Counted from the first letter of the stretch, positions 1 through 10,294 are shown. The stretch: DNA of 64,000 nt from Portulaca oleracea (GCA_029582165.1 CM055870.1:44286513-44350512), one strand, 5' to 3'. The notes: generated by a model not told the origin, from the sequence alone. Numbers and translations are program-made.

Positions 1-2593
1 AATTGCTTTCCGCCGGGATCATTTACCCTATCGCTAATAGCGAATGGGTGAGCCCCGTGCATTGTGTGCCCAAGAAGGGTGGCATGATCATATTGAAAAT
101 GAGCATCAAGAATTGATTAGCACTAGAGTTGTGAATGGGTGGCGCATGTGCATTGATTATAGACAATTAAACAAGGCGACCCTCAAAGACCATTACCCTT
201 TGCCATTTATTGATCAAATGCTAGAGAGACTTGCTGGTAAATCCCATTTTTGCTTTCTTGATGGCTATTCGGGATTCTTTCAAATACTCATTCACCCAAG
301 CGACCAAGACAAGACCACGTTTACTTGCCCTTTTGGCACCTTCGCATACCGGAGGATGCCCTTTGGGTTATGTAACGCGCCGACACCTTTCAAAGGTGCA
401 TGTCGGCTATTTTCTCGGACTATGTGGGGAGTCTTATGGAAATTTTTATGGATGATTTCAGTGTGTATGGGTATACCTTTGATGATTGTCTTGCAAATTT
501 GGAAAAAGTGTTGATTCGTTGTCAAGATGTCAATCTAGTTCTTAACTGGGAAAAATGCCATTTTATGGTTGAGGAGGGTGTTTTCCTTGGCCATGTGATT
601 TCAAAGCGGGGCATAGAGGTGGATAGAGCTAAAGTGGAGGTCATTGAGCGCCTACCACCCCCCACCACTGTCAAGGGGGTGCGTAGTTTTCTTGGACACG
701 CCGGGTTTTACCGGCGATTTGTCAAAAACTTTTCGAAAATTGCTCGACCTCTCACTGAGCTTCTATGCAAGGATGCCCCTTTTGTGTTTACTAATGAGTG
801 TCTTGAAGCGTTTCAGAAATTGAAGGAGGCCTTGACCACCGCACCGGTAGTTCAACCACCGGACTGGAGCTTACCGTCCGATGTTATGTGCGATGCTAGC
901 GACTATGCCGTGGGGGCATGCCTAGCACAAACTAAGGATAAGCAACCAAGGGTCATCTATTATGCAAGTCATGCCTTAGACGCCGCCCAACGCAACTATA
1001 CCACCGCGGAGAAGGAGTTGTTGGCTATTGTTTTTGCATTGGACAAGTTTCGCCAATACCTTTTGATTTCCAAAGTGGTGGTGTACACCGATCACTCGGC
1101 TTTGAAGTATCTACTAGGCAAGAAGTAGGCCAAGCCGAGGCTCATTCGTTGGTTGCTACTAATGCAAGAATTCAACGTCACCATCCAGGATAAAGCCGGT
1201 TCCAAAAACGCGGTGGCCGACCACCTTTCACGGATCCTTGTCGAATTGGAGTCCCGGCCTATCAATGATTCTTTTCCGGATGAGAAGTTGCTTGCTATCC
1301 AAGAGGAGACCCCGTGGTTCGCCGATATTGTGAACTACCTTGCTTCGGATGTGGTCCCGCCCGAGCTCCATTCAAACCAAAGGAAGAAATTCTTTTGTGA
1401 CGCTACACTATATTCGCACGAGCCTTACTTGTTCCGCATATGCAACGATGGCCTATATAGAAGATGCATAGCTCAAAGCGAGGTTCCGAAGATCTTAAAT
1501 CATTGCCACAACAAGCCATGTGGAGGACATGGGGGAAAGGATAAAACCGCAGCCAAGGTTCTTCAATGCGGATATTGGTGGCCGACGCTTTTCAAAGATG
1601 TAGAAGTTCATGTCAAAGCTTGCGATGAATGCCAAAGAGTTGGGAGTCTTTCTAGGAGAAATGAAGCACCCTTGACCTATATACTTGAATGTGAGATTTT
1701 TGATGTGTGGGGTATTGACTTCATGGGCCCATTTCCTTCGTCAAGGGGGAATGAATACATTTTGGTGGCGGTAGATTACGTTTCCAAATGGGCCGAGGCT
1801 ATTGCAAGCCAAAGATGTGATGCCAATACGGTCTCCAAGTTCTTCAAGAGGGTAATCTTCCCTAGGTTCGGCATCCCAAGGGTAGTCATTAGTGATAATG
1901 GGCCTCACTTTATTGAGAAGAAATTTGAGGCATTGCTCAAGAAGTATAGGGTGAATCACAAGAGAGCTTTGCCCTACCACCCCTAAACTCAAGGGCAAGT
2001 GGAGATCACAAACCGGGCTATTAAGGAAATCCTTCAAAAGACCGTTGCGTCCTCAAGAAAAGATTGGGCGGACAAACTTGATGATGCTCTATGGGTGTAT
2101 AGGACAGCATTCAAGACTCCCATAGGCACCACTCCTTACCGATTGGTCTATGGTAAGGCATGCCACTTCCCGGTGGAACTCGAATACAAAACATTTTCGG
2201 CGGTAAGGAAAGTGAATTTTGATGCAAAGGCCACGGGGGAGAAACGGTTGTTCCCATTGGAAGAATTGGAGGAGATCCGCCAGCAAGCTTATGAGAATTA
2301 TCGAATCTACAAGGAGAGGACAAAGGCTTGGCATGACAAGCACCTCAATTACCGGAACTTCAAGGGGGGGTGATCAAGTATTGTTGTACAATTCTCGCCT
2401 CCAACTCTTCCCGGGCAAGTTAAAGACCAAATGGTCGGGACCCTTTGTCATTGTCAAGCTCCACCCGGGTGGAGTTGTGGAGTTGGAGAACAAGAAGGGG
2501 GAAACTTTTAAAGTGAACTCTTCCAAGGTCAAACCATATGTCATGAGCAAAGAGTATGCGGGGACTATGATAACTTTCCTCCCCGATACCTAA
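1..2593 (+). pseudogene. pol: Element A pol: reverse transcriptase, RNase H, integrase (broken)
   Basis: This is the pol polyprotein that copies element RNA into DNA and inserts it. The RT part shows WRMCIDYRQLN, RMPFGLCNAP and the catalytic FMDDFSVYG (near 445-471). RNase H follows with MCDASDYAVGACL and YTDHSALKYL. The integrase has a zinc region ending CDECQ (near 1620) and core motifs DVWGIDFMGPFP and ISDNGPHF. A C-terminal SGPFVIVKL module ends at 2593. Breaks seen by comparison with element B are a frameshift near 98, another near 395, TAG at 1126-1128, TAA at 1984-1986, and a shift in a seven-G run at 2364-2370. The window starts inside RT, so protease and gag are not visible. Confidence 0.93.
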
Positions 2594-2894
2594 TGTCAAG
2601 ATCCGGTCAATGGTCAAGCTAAGGACCTTAAGCAAGCGCTTCATGGGAGGCAACCCATGCTTGTAATGAGGAATTAGTTCTAGGAAAGAAAGAAAAAAAA
2701 AAAGAGAAAAAAAAGAGATGAAAAAAAAAGAAGAGAAAAAAAAAGGGGGGAATCATGAGTGGGAGAAGAAAAAAAAACGAGGGAGGTTTGGAGGTTGTGT
2801 GTAGGATTTGAAGCATATTGATTTTAGAGGAGATAAGTTGAAGGAGAAGCTAAGGAGAAGAGAGACGAGGAACAATTGAAATTTTTAAGTCTGG
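2594..2894 (+). other. Spacer downstream of A pol, purine-rich
   Basis: I see no convincing coding sequence. The stretch begins with a conserved-looking segment (AAGCGCTTCATGGGAGGCAACCC) just after the pol stop. It continues into A-rich purine tracts (2690-2780) that produce only low-complexity ORFs. Confidence 0.6.
2642..2659 (+). other. Perfect hairpin after A pol
   Basis: CATGGG and CCCATG form a perfect 6-bp stem around a 6-nt loop, 49 nt after the pol stop. From memory, a segment of the form AAGCGCTT-GGGAGGCAACCC often follows pol in Gypsy elements of plants. No role is established here. Confidence 0.55.
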
Positions 2895-3044
2895 GAGCGT
2901 AGCGTTCGCTACACCCTGCGTAGCGCTCGCTACGGAGCACTCCTTGTCTTTCTGTTTGGCCACTGTTTAGAGCGTAGCGTTCACTACACCCTGCGTAGCG
3001 CTCGCTACGGAGCACTATTTGTCTTTCTGTTTGGCCACTGTTTG
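2895..3044 (+). repeat. Two 75-bp tandem units in A pol-env spacer
   Basis: Units at 2895-2969 and 2970-3044 are nearly identical, and a third begins at 3045 and decays. Each unit contains one pair of 14-bp palindromes and a TTTGGCCA box. Confidence 0.85.
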
Positions 3045-3199
3045 GAGCGTAGGCGTTAGTGCTCTGGTCGATTCTCGACTTTACGCCGCAATCGTCTCGG
3101 GCATCGCGTTCGCTACGCAGACTGTAGCGCTCGCTACGGATCGATTCCCAGTTTCTCGGCACTAGGCGTAGCGAACGCGACGCCTTGACGTAACGCGAC
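2899..3199 (+). repeat. Paired-palindrome cluster in A pol-env spacer (GTAGCG half-sites)
   Basis: 14-bp palindromes of the form GTAGCG-NN-CGCTAC start at 2899, 2920, 2974, 2995, 3103 and 3124, so each pair is exactly 21 bp apart. A degraded pair lies at 3168 and about 3189. TTTGGCCA occurs at 2955 and 3030, each 35 bp after the start of the second palindrome. The same motif fills the A LTR at 7460-7781. It sits about 360 bp upstream of the env-position ORF, so it may act as an internal control region. That role is an inference. Confidence 0.88.
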
Positions 3200-3560
3200 G
3201 CCCAATTTTTACGCAGACTGTAAAAGGGGAATTTCGGCCCCCCTTCATTTCACTTCACTTTTCACTCCAAATTCGACTCACCTTCCTCTTTCCTCCCCAA
3301 CCTTCCTAAACCCTAACCCTCAAAAATCACCATCTTCATCCTTCTCTTCTCATTCTCCACCAAAAAGACCATCACTCTTCCCCCATAAACTCCATTTCCA
3401 CCCTTCTCTTCTCACCTTTTGCAACCCAACATACCCATTTTCACTTTCTTCCTCTAGCATTTGAACTCTTCATTGAGTTTGGTTTTAGAGGAAGCAAAGC
3501 TTGAATCTTCCAAGTTTATTCTCACGCATTCATTCTTCAAAAGAGGAACAAGTGAAAAAT
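3200..3560 (+). other. Leader of the env-position ORF in A
   Basis: This is a C/T-rich, ORF-poor stretch between the palindrome cluster and the ATG at 3561. It holds a TTTCGGCC box near 3233 and a telo-box-like AAACCCTAACCCT near 3308. The pyrimidine-rich character resembles a plant 5' UTR. Confidence 0.4.
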
Positions 3561-5083
3561 ATGCCTCCACGACCTAGTAAGAGGGTGCGGGATGGAGCTT
3601 CATCCTCAAGGGCATCACCCATTATTGACCAAGAAGATGAAGGTAATGACTTCCCTGATTTTCCTACGCAAAAAGCTGAGCCTTTACGCTTAAGTTCGCA
3701 TGCTAGGCATAGAGTTACCGTTCAAAATGATAGACATGCTCGACGGTTAGCACGGTTCAAAACTAGGAATATATGTTTTCCTTATGTTTATGATGTTGAA
3801 ACGTGCTATGAACACCACTTGGGGCCTAGCATGGAACATTTAATTGGGGTAATGGGGTGGAAGCGATTTGTTCAAATTCGTGCACCCCAGAGGGATCAAG
3901 CAATTTATGAGTTCCTTTCGTCTTTTGAGTTGTTGAATGATGGGACAGCTGATGCTTGTTTTACTGTGTGGGTGGGCAACAAGCCCATTGAGTGTGATCT
4001 TGTGAAGTTCAATAATTTGTTGGGTTTGCCGAACGGAGGCCTTACCTATGGCCAAGCCTCGTTCTTCAATGAGGGAGAGGCTATGCGGGAAATAACATGT
4101 TGGCGGAGAACTTTAATTAGGGCACCAAATGGGGATGTATTGTATTATGATGTTCGGGGTTCCAAATCCCGAGATTTTTGTAATCCCGCCGTTAGGGTCT
4201 TCCATAGGTTAGTTACAAATTCGGTTTTCGCACGGGATGATGTTAGGGAGAAGGTGCGGAAAGATGACCTAGCTATTTTGCACCATGCTTTACATGGTCG
4301 CCGAGTCAACACGGGATCGTGTATTCTGCACCAACTTAAGCAAATGTCTACCGATGGTGCCGGGACTTGTATAGCGTTGGGTCACATTATTACCCACTTC
4401 CTACACCAGTATGGGGGCCCGATAACCCCATACCTTGGCCGTTGCGATACGCACCACATTCCAGAACCTATGGACAGCGACCGCCTCCGCCAATCCGTTT
4501 TTTCTCCGTAAATCCATCGCCTCCAGCACTCCTCTACCACCATGGGTCCGTCCCCAAAGCTGTGACTACTCTCCGGAACCAACAAGCCCCTCGTTTAATC
4601 GATGTGCGGGATCAAAACAATTGGTCTTGCGGGCAAGAGCAAACTCCTAGGCTTATTGGTGGGGATAGGGGGTTCATGATGCCTCCTTTTGAGAGGGAGT
4701 TGGAGCAGCTGCGGGAGGCGACTGAAAATCAACGCGGGGCACCGAGGCGAGGTGCAGAGAGGGCGGCCCAAGAAGAGAATGTTGGGGAGCAAGGACAAGG
4801 GTTGGGAGGACAAGGCGGTTGGGTTTTGCGTCAAGAGGATTTTGATGGGCTGCGAAATGACTTGAGGGACCTTGCCGGTTCCATGAATCAAATGATGATT
4901 GCCCAAACGCGAACTTATGACTCATTGACGCAATTGAACAATCGGGTGGGTCGCTTGGAGAACATCGCGGATGACTGTGCCTACTACCACTACGTTGTCA
5001 TGGGCCATCCGCCGCGTGATCCGGGATGGGTCAACGCGTACTACCCACCACCTCCTCCTCCTGAAGGAGATCCACCATCATGA
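3561..5083 (+). pseudogene. Element A env-position ORF (ATHILA-ORF / plant transposon protein type), frameshifted
   Basis: The function of this family is unknown; it occupies the env position in Athila-type elements. I chose the ATG at 3561 (MPPRPSKRVRDG) because element B starts in the same way (MGRAKRV). The N-terminus is basic and low-complexity. A conserved globular region follows with MGWKRFVQI, FNNLLGLP, REITCWRR, SRDFCNPAVRVFHR and RRVNTGSCILH. The first frame ends at 4511. A frameshift in the T-run near 4497-4503 moves coding to another frame, which runs to 5083 through a DVRDQNNWSCGQ motif, an acidic/glutamine-rich helical tail and a proline run. No clear signal peptide or transmembrane segment is visible, so calling it an envelope protein is not justified. 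Confidence 0.8.
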
Positions 5084-5686
5084 TTGTAAGCTTTATCCCC
5101 TCCCCACTCTTTCTCTTTATTCGATTTATCATTTGATTGTTTGTGGGGAGGTGTGCATCTAGTGGGTGGGTGGGGCGTTCTTGTGTTCCCGTCCCTTGTC
5201 GGTTTTATCAAAGATCCTGTTGTCTTATCTGTGATCACTGTCCATCTCTACCTTCATCCATCTTCCATCATGTTTAGATTGGTTTTGGTTAATCACTTGC
5301 ACTTAGCTCCATCAAGTGCCAAGTGATGTTTCACCCTCAACAAGCCGCCTCATTGATTGAGAACGAGGTTGAGGTTTCACAGGCAATGTATATAGCTTTG
5401 TTCTTGCATATAGATTTGTTTCTTGCATTTTTCCTTTGTCCATTTGGACATTTTTGTATATTTCTTTTGCATGTAGATTCGATTGCATTTCGATACGTTG
5501 CATTTTTCTTCTAACCTTATTAGTCTTAGCCTTTCTTTTGTGATCGTGGTCCGAACTTTGGTTACACATTGGAAACATACCAGGTACGTTCGTTCCACCC
5601 TTTTCTATTTTTGTACATATTTCTATGTTTTTGTTTGTATAGTTTGTTTTCTTTTTGCATGCTTGTTTTTCTTTTTGGTGGCGCAC

Positions 5687-5740
5687 CCCTAGTATGCTCT
5701 GTGTTGGGTTTTTCTTGTTGTTGGAGCTCGGGGCGCCACC
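5687..5740 (+). other. Conserved long-range hairpin in A 3' UTR
   Basis: GGTGGCGCACCCC (5687-5699) can pair with GGGGCGCCACC (5730-5740) around a loop of about 30 nt. Element B has the matching arms GGTGGCGAACCCC and GGGGCCGCCACC on its coding strand (25459-25447 and 25397-25386). Stem ends are kept while the inner bases differ. Confidence 0.6.
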
Positions 5741-5811
5741 CCTTTTTATGTGTTAGATGTTTGTACATATGTTTGTTTTTCCTAGTTTTTCTACCCTTCA
5801 AGAGACATCCT

Positions 5812-5857
5812 TCCCTCAATGAGGACATTGTGGATTTTAAGTGTGGGGGGGGGGGGG
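5812..5857 (+). promoter_or_regulatory. Internal polypurine tract with upstream hairpin (A)
   Basis: CCTCAATG-AGGA-CATTGTGG is a near-perfect hairpin. It is followed by TTTTAAGTGTGG and a run of 13 G ending at 5857. The AAGTGTGGGGGG core is the same as the LTR-adjacent polypurine tract at 7161-7174. Element B has the same arrangement at 25274-25318. It may be a second plus-strand priming site. Confidence 0.6.
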
Positions 5858-6475
5858 AGATCATTATGTTTTGGGTAGAACACCTAGTCTTTTTCTTTCT
5901 TAGAAAAATCCGGAAAAAAAAATGATGCAAAAGTGCTAAAAGATGAAATGCAAAAATCGAAAAGTTTTTGTGTGAAAGAGTAAAAAGGGGAGAAATGTTG
6001 TGAAAACCCCAAAAGTTTCTTTTTCTTTTTGAAGATACTTCCATTCACAGTTTTGTAGATAGTTGTCTAATTCGCCGATTCAGTTAGTTGGAAGCGGCCG
6101 GTATGAATAAATAGAGACCTTAGGAAGGATTTTTGCCATGACTTATCGCTTTTAGACCTCTACATGGAATGGGAAAGCGTAATCCTCAAATCTTACACGC
6201 TTTGACTGTGTCTTCTTACCTAAGTTAGACGGTTTAGTTGTTCAATTACTTAAGCTCTTAATTAATACATTAATCAAATAAGCTTCGCCTACCGTCATGG
6301 GTTGGTTTGGGTGGATCGGCACCCTATGCCCCTTAAGTGCAATGACTCACGTATGGAGAAACCCAGCAGGGAGGGTAGCCCTTTGCGAAGGCTGGTACCT
6401 AAATCCCGCAAAACCCGATGCAAACACTCTAAAAGACACAAAGCGGATTGAGTGGAAAGAAAAGAGTGTAATTTT

Positions 6476-6659
6476 TGCAATGAAAGAAAAGAGCGAAGCA
6501 AGAAAAAGAAGAAAAAAAAAAGTTGAGCAAAAGAATCATAAGAAAGAGCAAGGAAAAGCAAGAATAGAAAAGAAAAAAAAGAGAAAGAAAAAGAGTGGTG
6601 TAAGAAAAAGAAAGAAAAAAAAAAGAGTTGAAAGAAAAACCAAGAGTGAAGTAGGATAG
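6476..6659 (+). repeat. Purine-rich low-complexity tract
   Basis: This is a long run of AAAGAAAAAG-type sequence in the A 3' UTR. It gives lysine-rich or phenylalanine-rich spurious ORFs on the two strands. Confidence 0.7.
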
Positions 6660-7140
6660 ATAATTCTGAGCTTGAGCATGAGAACAACTGTGACTGTCTG
6701 GTTTAGGATAGGAAAGACCGACTAGAGCCCACTTGCACATATTCACGAGGTGTCTTGCTCAGCAGGAAGTGTTTTGGTTCAAAATCTCAAAGATTGGCAG
6801 TTTTCCAACCTTCGTGTCTTAATTTGTTTGTTCTTGTTTCTTCCAATTGATTGTTGAGGCGGGTTGGGGAACTAGGTGCATGATTGGGGACGGGAGTATT
6901 TTCTTTGTTTTTGTTTGGCTTTGTTTTTTCGGTTTTCACTTCTCTTTCTTTCCCCTTTTTCCTTTTTCTTTGGCTTTTGTGGGCACAGCCGCTACAAACC
7001 CTCACGAGTCCACCTTGTCCACCCGGGCTACCGGGGGGTTTAAAGGGCTTGATGCATATGCTAAATGCATCCGCGATTCCTGCGAAAGTGAGTTAGGTGT
7101 TTATGTTTTCTAGTTTCTTAGGTTTCTTTCGGTTAATTTT

Positions 7141-7174
7141 GCTCGGGACGAGCAAAAGTCTAAGTGTGGGGGGG
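7141..7174 (+). promoter_or_regulatory. Polypurine tract of element A with hairpin
   Basis: GCTCG-GGA-CGAGC forms a 5-bp hairpin. It is followed by AAAAGTCTAAGTGTGGGGGGG directly against the LTR start at 7175. Element B has the same hairpin and tract on its strand. This is the expected plus-strand priming site. Confidence 0.85.
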
Positions 7175-8859
7175 TGTTTAGTCCCATTTTAGGGGCTAAA
7201 TACCCCACCTTTACGCCCAAGTCTATTGCCGTTCCCTAATAAAATGGTTATTTATTACGTGTTTTGTGACTTTTAGGCTTTAAGTTTGGAGAATAATAAA
7301 AGGGGGTGAAGATGCGGAAAAAGGCGATAACTCGGTCATCCCGAGACCTTTGGAGCTGATTTGATGCCGTGGTGAAGACCCGGGAAGCAAGGGAGACCAG
7401 CCGTGCGTAAAGGAGAGGGATTTCGGGCCAAAAGGCTATGTATGGGGGCATCCAGGCTCGTAGCGTTCGCTACAACAGCTGTAGCGATCGCTACGTCCCC
7501 ATACTTAGATGGAGATCACCTGAAGAGCGTAGCGGTCGCTACGCCTGTCGTAGCGATAGTTACGAGCCCATGCAGAAGGTTCTGCCCAAGGCCGTAGCGG
7601 TCGCTACCTCTTTCATAGCGCCCGCTACGATGAAGCCCTGATTTTCCAAGTTTTCTCGACGGCCGGTGCGCGTCGCTACGGATGAGTGACTGGTCGCGAC
7701 ACCGGCGTAGCGAACGCCTTGAGTCAAACGATTCGCGCTGCGGGTCGTAGCGAACGCGACGATGTCCGTAGCGTTCGCGACGACCTTATTTCCTGCTTAT
7801 TTTTCGGCCAAAACGACTGTGTTTTGGCCCTTCTTCCCCTTTGTTTAATTAGCTCGACTTGTCATTTTTGAGGTAGCTTCTTAGCTGGAGATTAATGTTA
7901 TTTCTTTTTACATCCTCTACCTTTCAAGAGTTTAAGGATTAGCTTTGTGACAATTAACTTCTACTTTAGTTGAGTAATTACTTTCTTCAATCAAGGCAAG
8001 TTGCTCTTCATCATTTGGGTATTATTGCTCTTCATTTATTGCCAATTTATTGCTCATCAATTTTAGGTATAATCTCTTTTCTCCTCACTTTAATGTTTCC
8101 AAATGTTTTGTTGCTTGTGTTTAGTGTAATTTTATGTTGTTAATCGTAGTGGTTAGTTTTATTATCCATCCTTTGAGTAGAATCATGCTAGGGTTTTATT
8201 GGTTGTGTGTTGCTAATTTCTCCACCATGTCTAGAGGCTAATCTTCCTTGAGGTAAGGGGGTGATTAAGGCCTTAATGGGTTTTGGTTAAGGTGTTTATT
8301 GATTAAAGTGTGTTTTAGTTGGAAGAGTCTATTTCCACCTAGTGTCTTCTCATTGGGGGTGGCGGTTCAAGGTCTGAGAGCTCTTTGAATCGTTATACAC
8401 TCAATGGGAAGCCTAGAGTGGGATAGTTAGGTCTATGCTTGCGAGGGTAAGTGTAGGCTTAACTAGGAATTAACGCAATTCTCATCCCCGATGGTCCATG
8501 GTGGACATAGGGTAGTTAATATGAATCTTCCTCGAGGGAGGGGATTCATTGTGGCCTTTTTCCCGCGTTGTTCCATAGATGAATCCAACTTTATGCGCTT
8601 TAGTCATGAAAACTCCTTGGTCAAAGATTCCGTTAAGTGTCTAAAACCCCCGAACCTCTCTTTGTCTAATTATCACCTTGTTAATCGTCTTTCTAGTTTT
8701 AATTTTGTTATAATCAGAGTGTTCTTTGCTCCGTGATTTATTTCTTGATTCAAGGCTAAAACCGAAACAAAATACGAGAATTTAGGCCACAGGCTCCCTG
8801 AGTTCGACAATTTACACCGGCCTGCAAACCGCTATACAACCTTATTCGAGTCGGAGACA
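7175..8859 (+). repeat. 3' LTR of element A
   Basis: It begins TGTTTAGTCCC immediately after the polypurine tract and closely resembles the start of the B LTR (TGTTTAGACCC). The length of about 1.69 kb matches the B LTRs (1694 and 1759 bp). The right end is placed at the ACA at 8859. An alternative end at 8838 is possible, because the 5' LTR and target duplication are not in the window. Confidence 0.75.
7460..7810 (+). repeat. Paired-palindrome cluster in A LTR
   Basis: Fourteen-bp sites start at 7460, 7481 (perfect: GTAGCGATCGCTAC), 7529, 7550, 7594, 7615, 7747 and 7768. A degraded pair lies at 7666 and 7687, with a single half at 7707. Every pair has a 21-bp start-to-start distance. The last pair has hybrid right halves CGCGAC, as in element C. 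TTCGGCCA lies at 7803, 35 bp after the last site, the same offset as in the A spacer cluster. The position is 285-635 bp from the LTR start. Confidence 0.9.
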
Positions 8860-9195
8860 TTAAATTACTAGGGAATTACTTAGATTGAACAGTTGTAGGA
8901 TAAGTGACATATTTTTGAGAGTTTCCCGACAATGTTCAATTTATTTAGAGTAGTCAAGTCAAATTAATATAGTAATTATATATCTTGCAAGATACTTTTG
9001 TAATTAGTGATTAGATATGTTGAATTACAACTAAGGGTGTGTTTGGTTTGGAAAAATGATTTTCCCATTTTCCGGTGTTTGGTGATCGGAAAATGGAGAA
9101 AACCATTTTCCAAGAAAATGATTTTCCCCCACCCCTTTGTAAATTATTTTCTTGACTCCAACCAAAGGAAAATCATTTTCTCCCTCTCTCCCCTA

Positions 9196-9199
<4 letters not shown>

Positions 9200-9241
<42 letters not shown>
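9200..9241. repeat. (TC)n microsatellite
   Basis: About 21 uninterrupted TC units; serine/leucine ORFs across it are artefacts. Confidence 0.95.
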
Positions 9242-9243
<2 letters not shown>

Positions 9244-9433
9244 TTACTCTCTCTTATACACCCGTTTTAATATCTTCTCTCTGTCTCTCGTTTTTCTCTC
9301 TTCCATGACTCTCTCTCCTACACTCGTTTTAATATTTCTCGCTCAACCACTCTCTCACATGCACGCGTTTTAATATATATCTCTCTCTTGTTTTCACTCT
9401 CCACCACTCTCTCTCTTGCACCCGTTTTGATAT

Positions 9434-9434
9434 T

Positions 9435-9488
<54 letters not shown>
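9434..9488. repeat. (TC)n microsatellite
   Basis: A second TC tract with one TTTC interruption, in the same element as the tract at 9200. Confidence 0.95.
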
Positions 9489-9490
<2 letters not shown>

Positions 9491-9842
9491 CCCACCACTC
9501 TCTCATACACACACATTTTAATCTTTGTCTCCTTATTGTCAAGCATGTGAAAATCATTTTGTTGTGTACCAAACATAGGAGAATATCAATTGAAAATTCA
9601 TTTTCTAAGAAAATTATTTTCCAATGAAAACCATTTTAGGGAGGCTAATTAGCAAGGTTGCTGGCTAGCATGCCAAAACTAGTCTAGGAGTTAGTCAAAT
9701 GGTGACGTGAGAGGAAGTTTATAACAACAATTTGCACAATATTGTTGTGCATCATAGCCTTGGTAGAACCCTTATGAAAAGGACTACTTAAAGTGTGTTA
9801 CCTTTCTTCAAAAAAGATATTAATAAATTTATCAGTTAGTGC

Positions 9843-10294
9843 CGAGGTTGCTAGAATCAGGATCCTAGTTAAGATCTATGGGTGTAGTTAGGATCGAAAT
9901 CGTTGAATCGGATCGAGGATCGTAAGATTATTATACAATAGGAAAATATCAAATAAAGTTCTATGATAGTTAAAATCTTAATATTTTATTCACTAGTAAT
10001 GAAGCAATACGTTAAATTGTATATCAGTTGATAACTTGAATACAAAATTCATATTGTTATAACAAAATTTTAAAGATGATAATGTGCGCAAACTTTATCA
10101 AATTCAGATAGGATCGTGGATCAAATCCCAGGATCGTAGAATCGTATTGCGATTCTAACATATAATATTCAGGCAAAATCAGGATCGTGCGATCCTAACT
10201 ACTTTAAGATCCTAGCAAAGTTAGATCGATGGAGGATTTTTGGATCGTAAACTCGTAAAATCGTTGATCCGGATCGGGATTTTAATAACTATGA
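9843..10294. mobile_element. hAT-like MITE (about 450 bp)
   Basis: A 7-bp direct repeat TTAGTGC flanks the segment (9836-9842 and 10295-10301). The ends are imperfect inverted repeats: GTTGCTAGAATCAGGATCC on the left and GTTATTAAAATCCCGATCC on the right, read inward. The interior is rich in GGATCG words and has no ORF. A related end, GTTGTTAAAATCG read from the - strand, occurs near 12015-12030. Family assignment rests on the duplication size only. Confidence 0.6.

Larger units (their letters stand above)
5084..7140 (+). other. Long 3' untranslated region of element A
   Basis: There is no supported gene in these 2 kb. Several blocks align with the equivalent region of element B (23891-26151, - strand). 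They include a long-range hairpin (5687-5740), a small hairpin followed by an internal polypurine tract (5812-5857), and the downstream segment containing GGGTAGAACACCTAGTC. Conservation between two diverged elements suggests structural RNA or reverse-transcription signals rather than random spacer. The hydrophobic ORFs seen here come from T-rich low-complexity DNA. Confidence 0.6.
1..8859 (+). mobile_element. Athila-type Ty3/Gypsy element A (5' part outside window)
   Basis: The order is pol (RT, RNase H, integrase), a long spacer, an ORF in the env position, a 2-kb untranslated region, a polypurine tract and a 3' LTR, all on the + strand. That layout, together with an ATHILA-ORF/plant-transposon type protein downstream of pol, is characteristic of the Athila lineage. 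The LTR start (TGTTTAG) and polypurine tract closely match those of element B at 22097-36183. The 5' LTR, primer-binding site, gag and protease lie outside the window, so the target duplication cannot be checked. All reading frames are broken, so the copy cannot move on its own. Confidence 0.9.
9035..9650. mobile_element. MITE-like element with expanded TC repeats
   Basis: The left end reads GGGTGTGTTTGGTTTGG followed by AAAATGATTTTCC. Inverted copies of GGAAAATCATTTT and ACCAAACA occur near 9550-9620. The interior is filled by degenerate units of about 55 bp (ACTCTCTC...CGTTTTAATATTTCTC) and by TC microsatellites. Exact ends and target duplication are not clear. Confidence 0.45.

Noticed and set aside
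2824..3162. 112-codon minus-strand ORF with repeated RSERYAG words
   Set aside because: The protein repeat only reflects the palindromic DNA repeats and has no family resemblance.
3304..3325. Telomere-type CCCTAAA repeats (also near 57400)
   Set aside because: Only one or two units; these are telo-box-like words and not telomeric arrays.
5569..5925. Hydrophobic 118-codon ORF that could suggest a membrane protein
   Set aside because: It lies in the T-rich 3' UTR of element A, is not kept in element B and has no start context or motif.
9007..9627. Several serine/leucine- or arginine/glutamate-rich ORFs
   Set aside because: They are translations of TC microsatellites.
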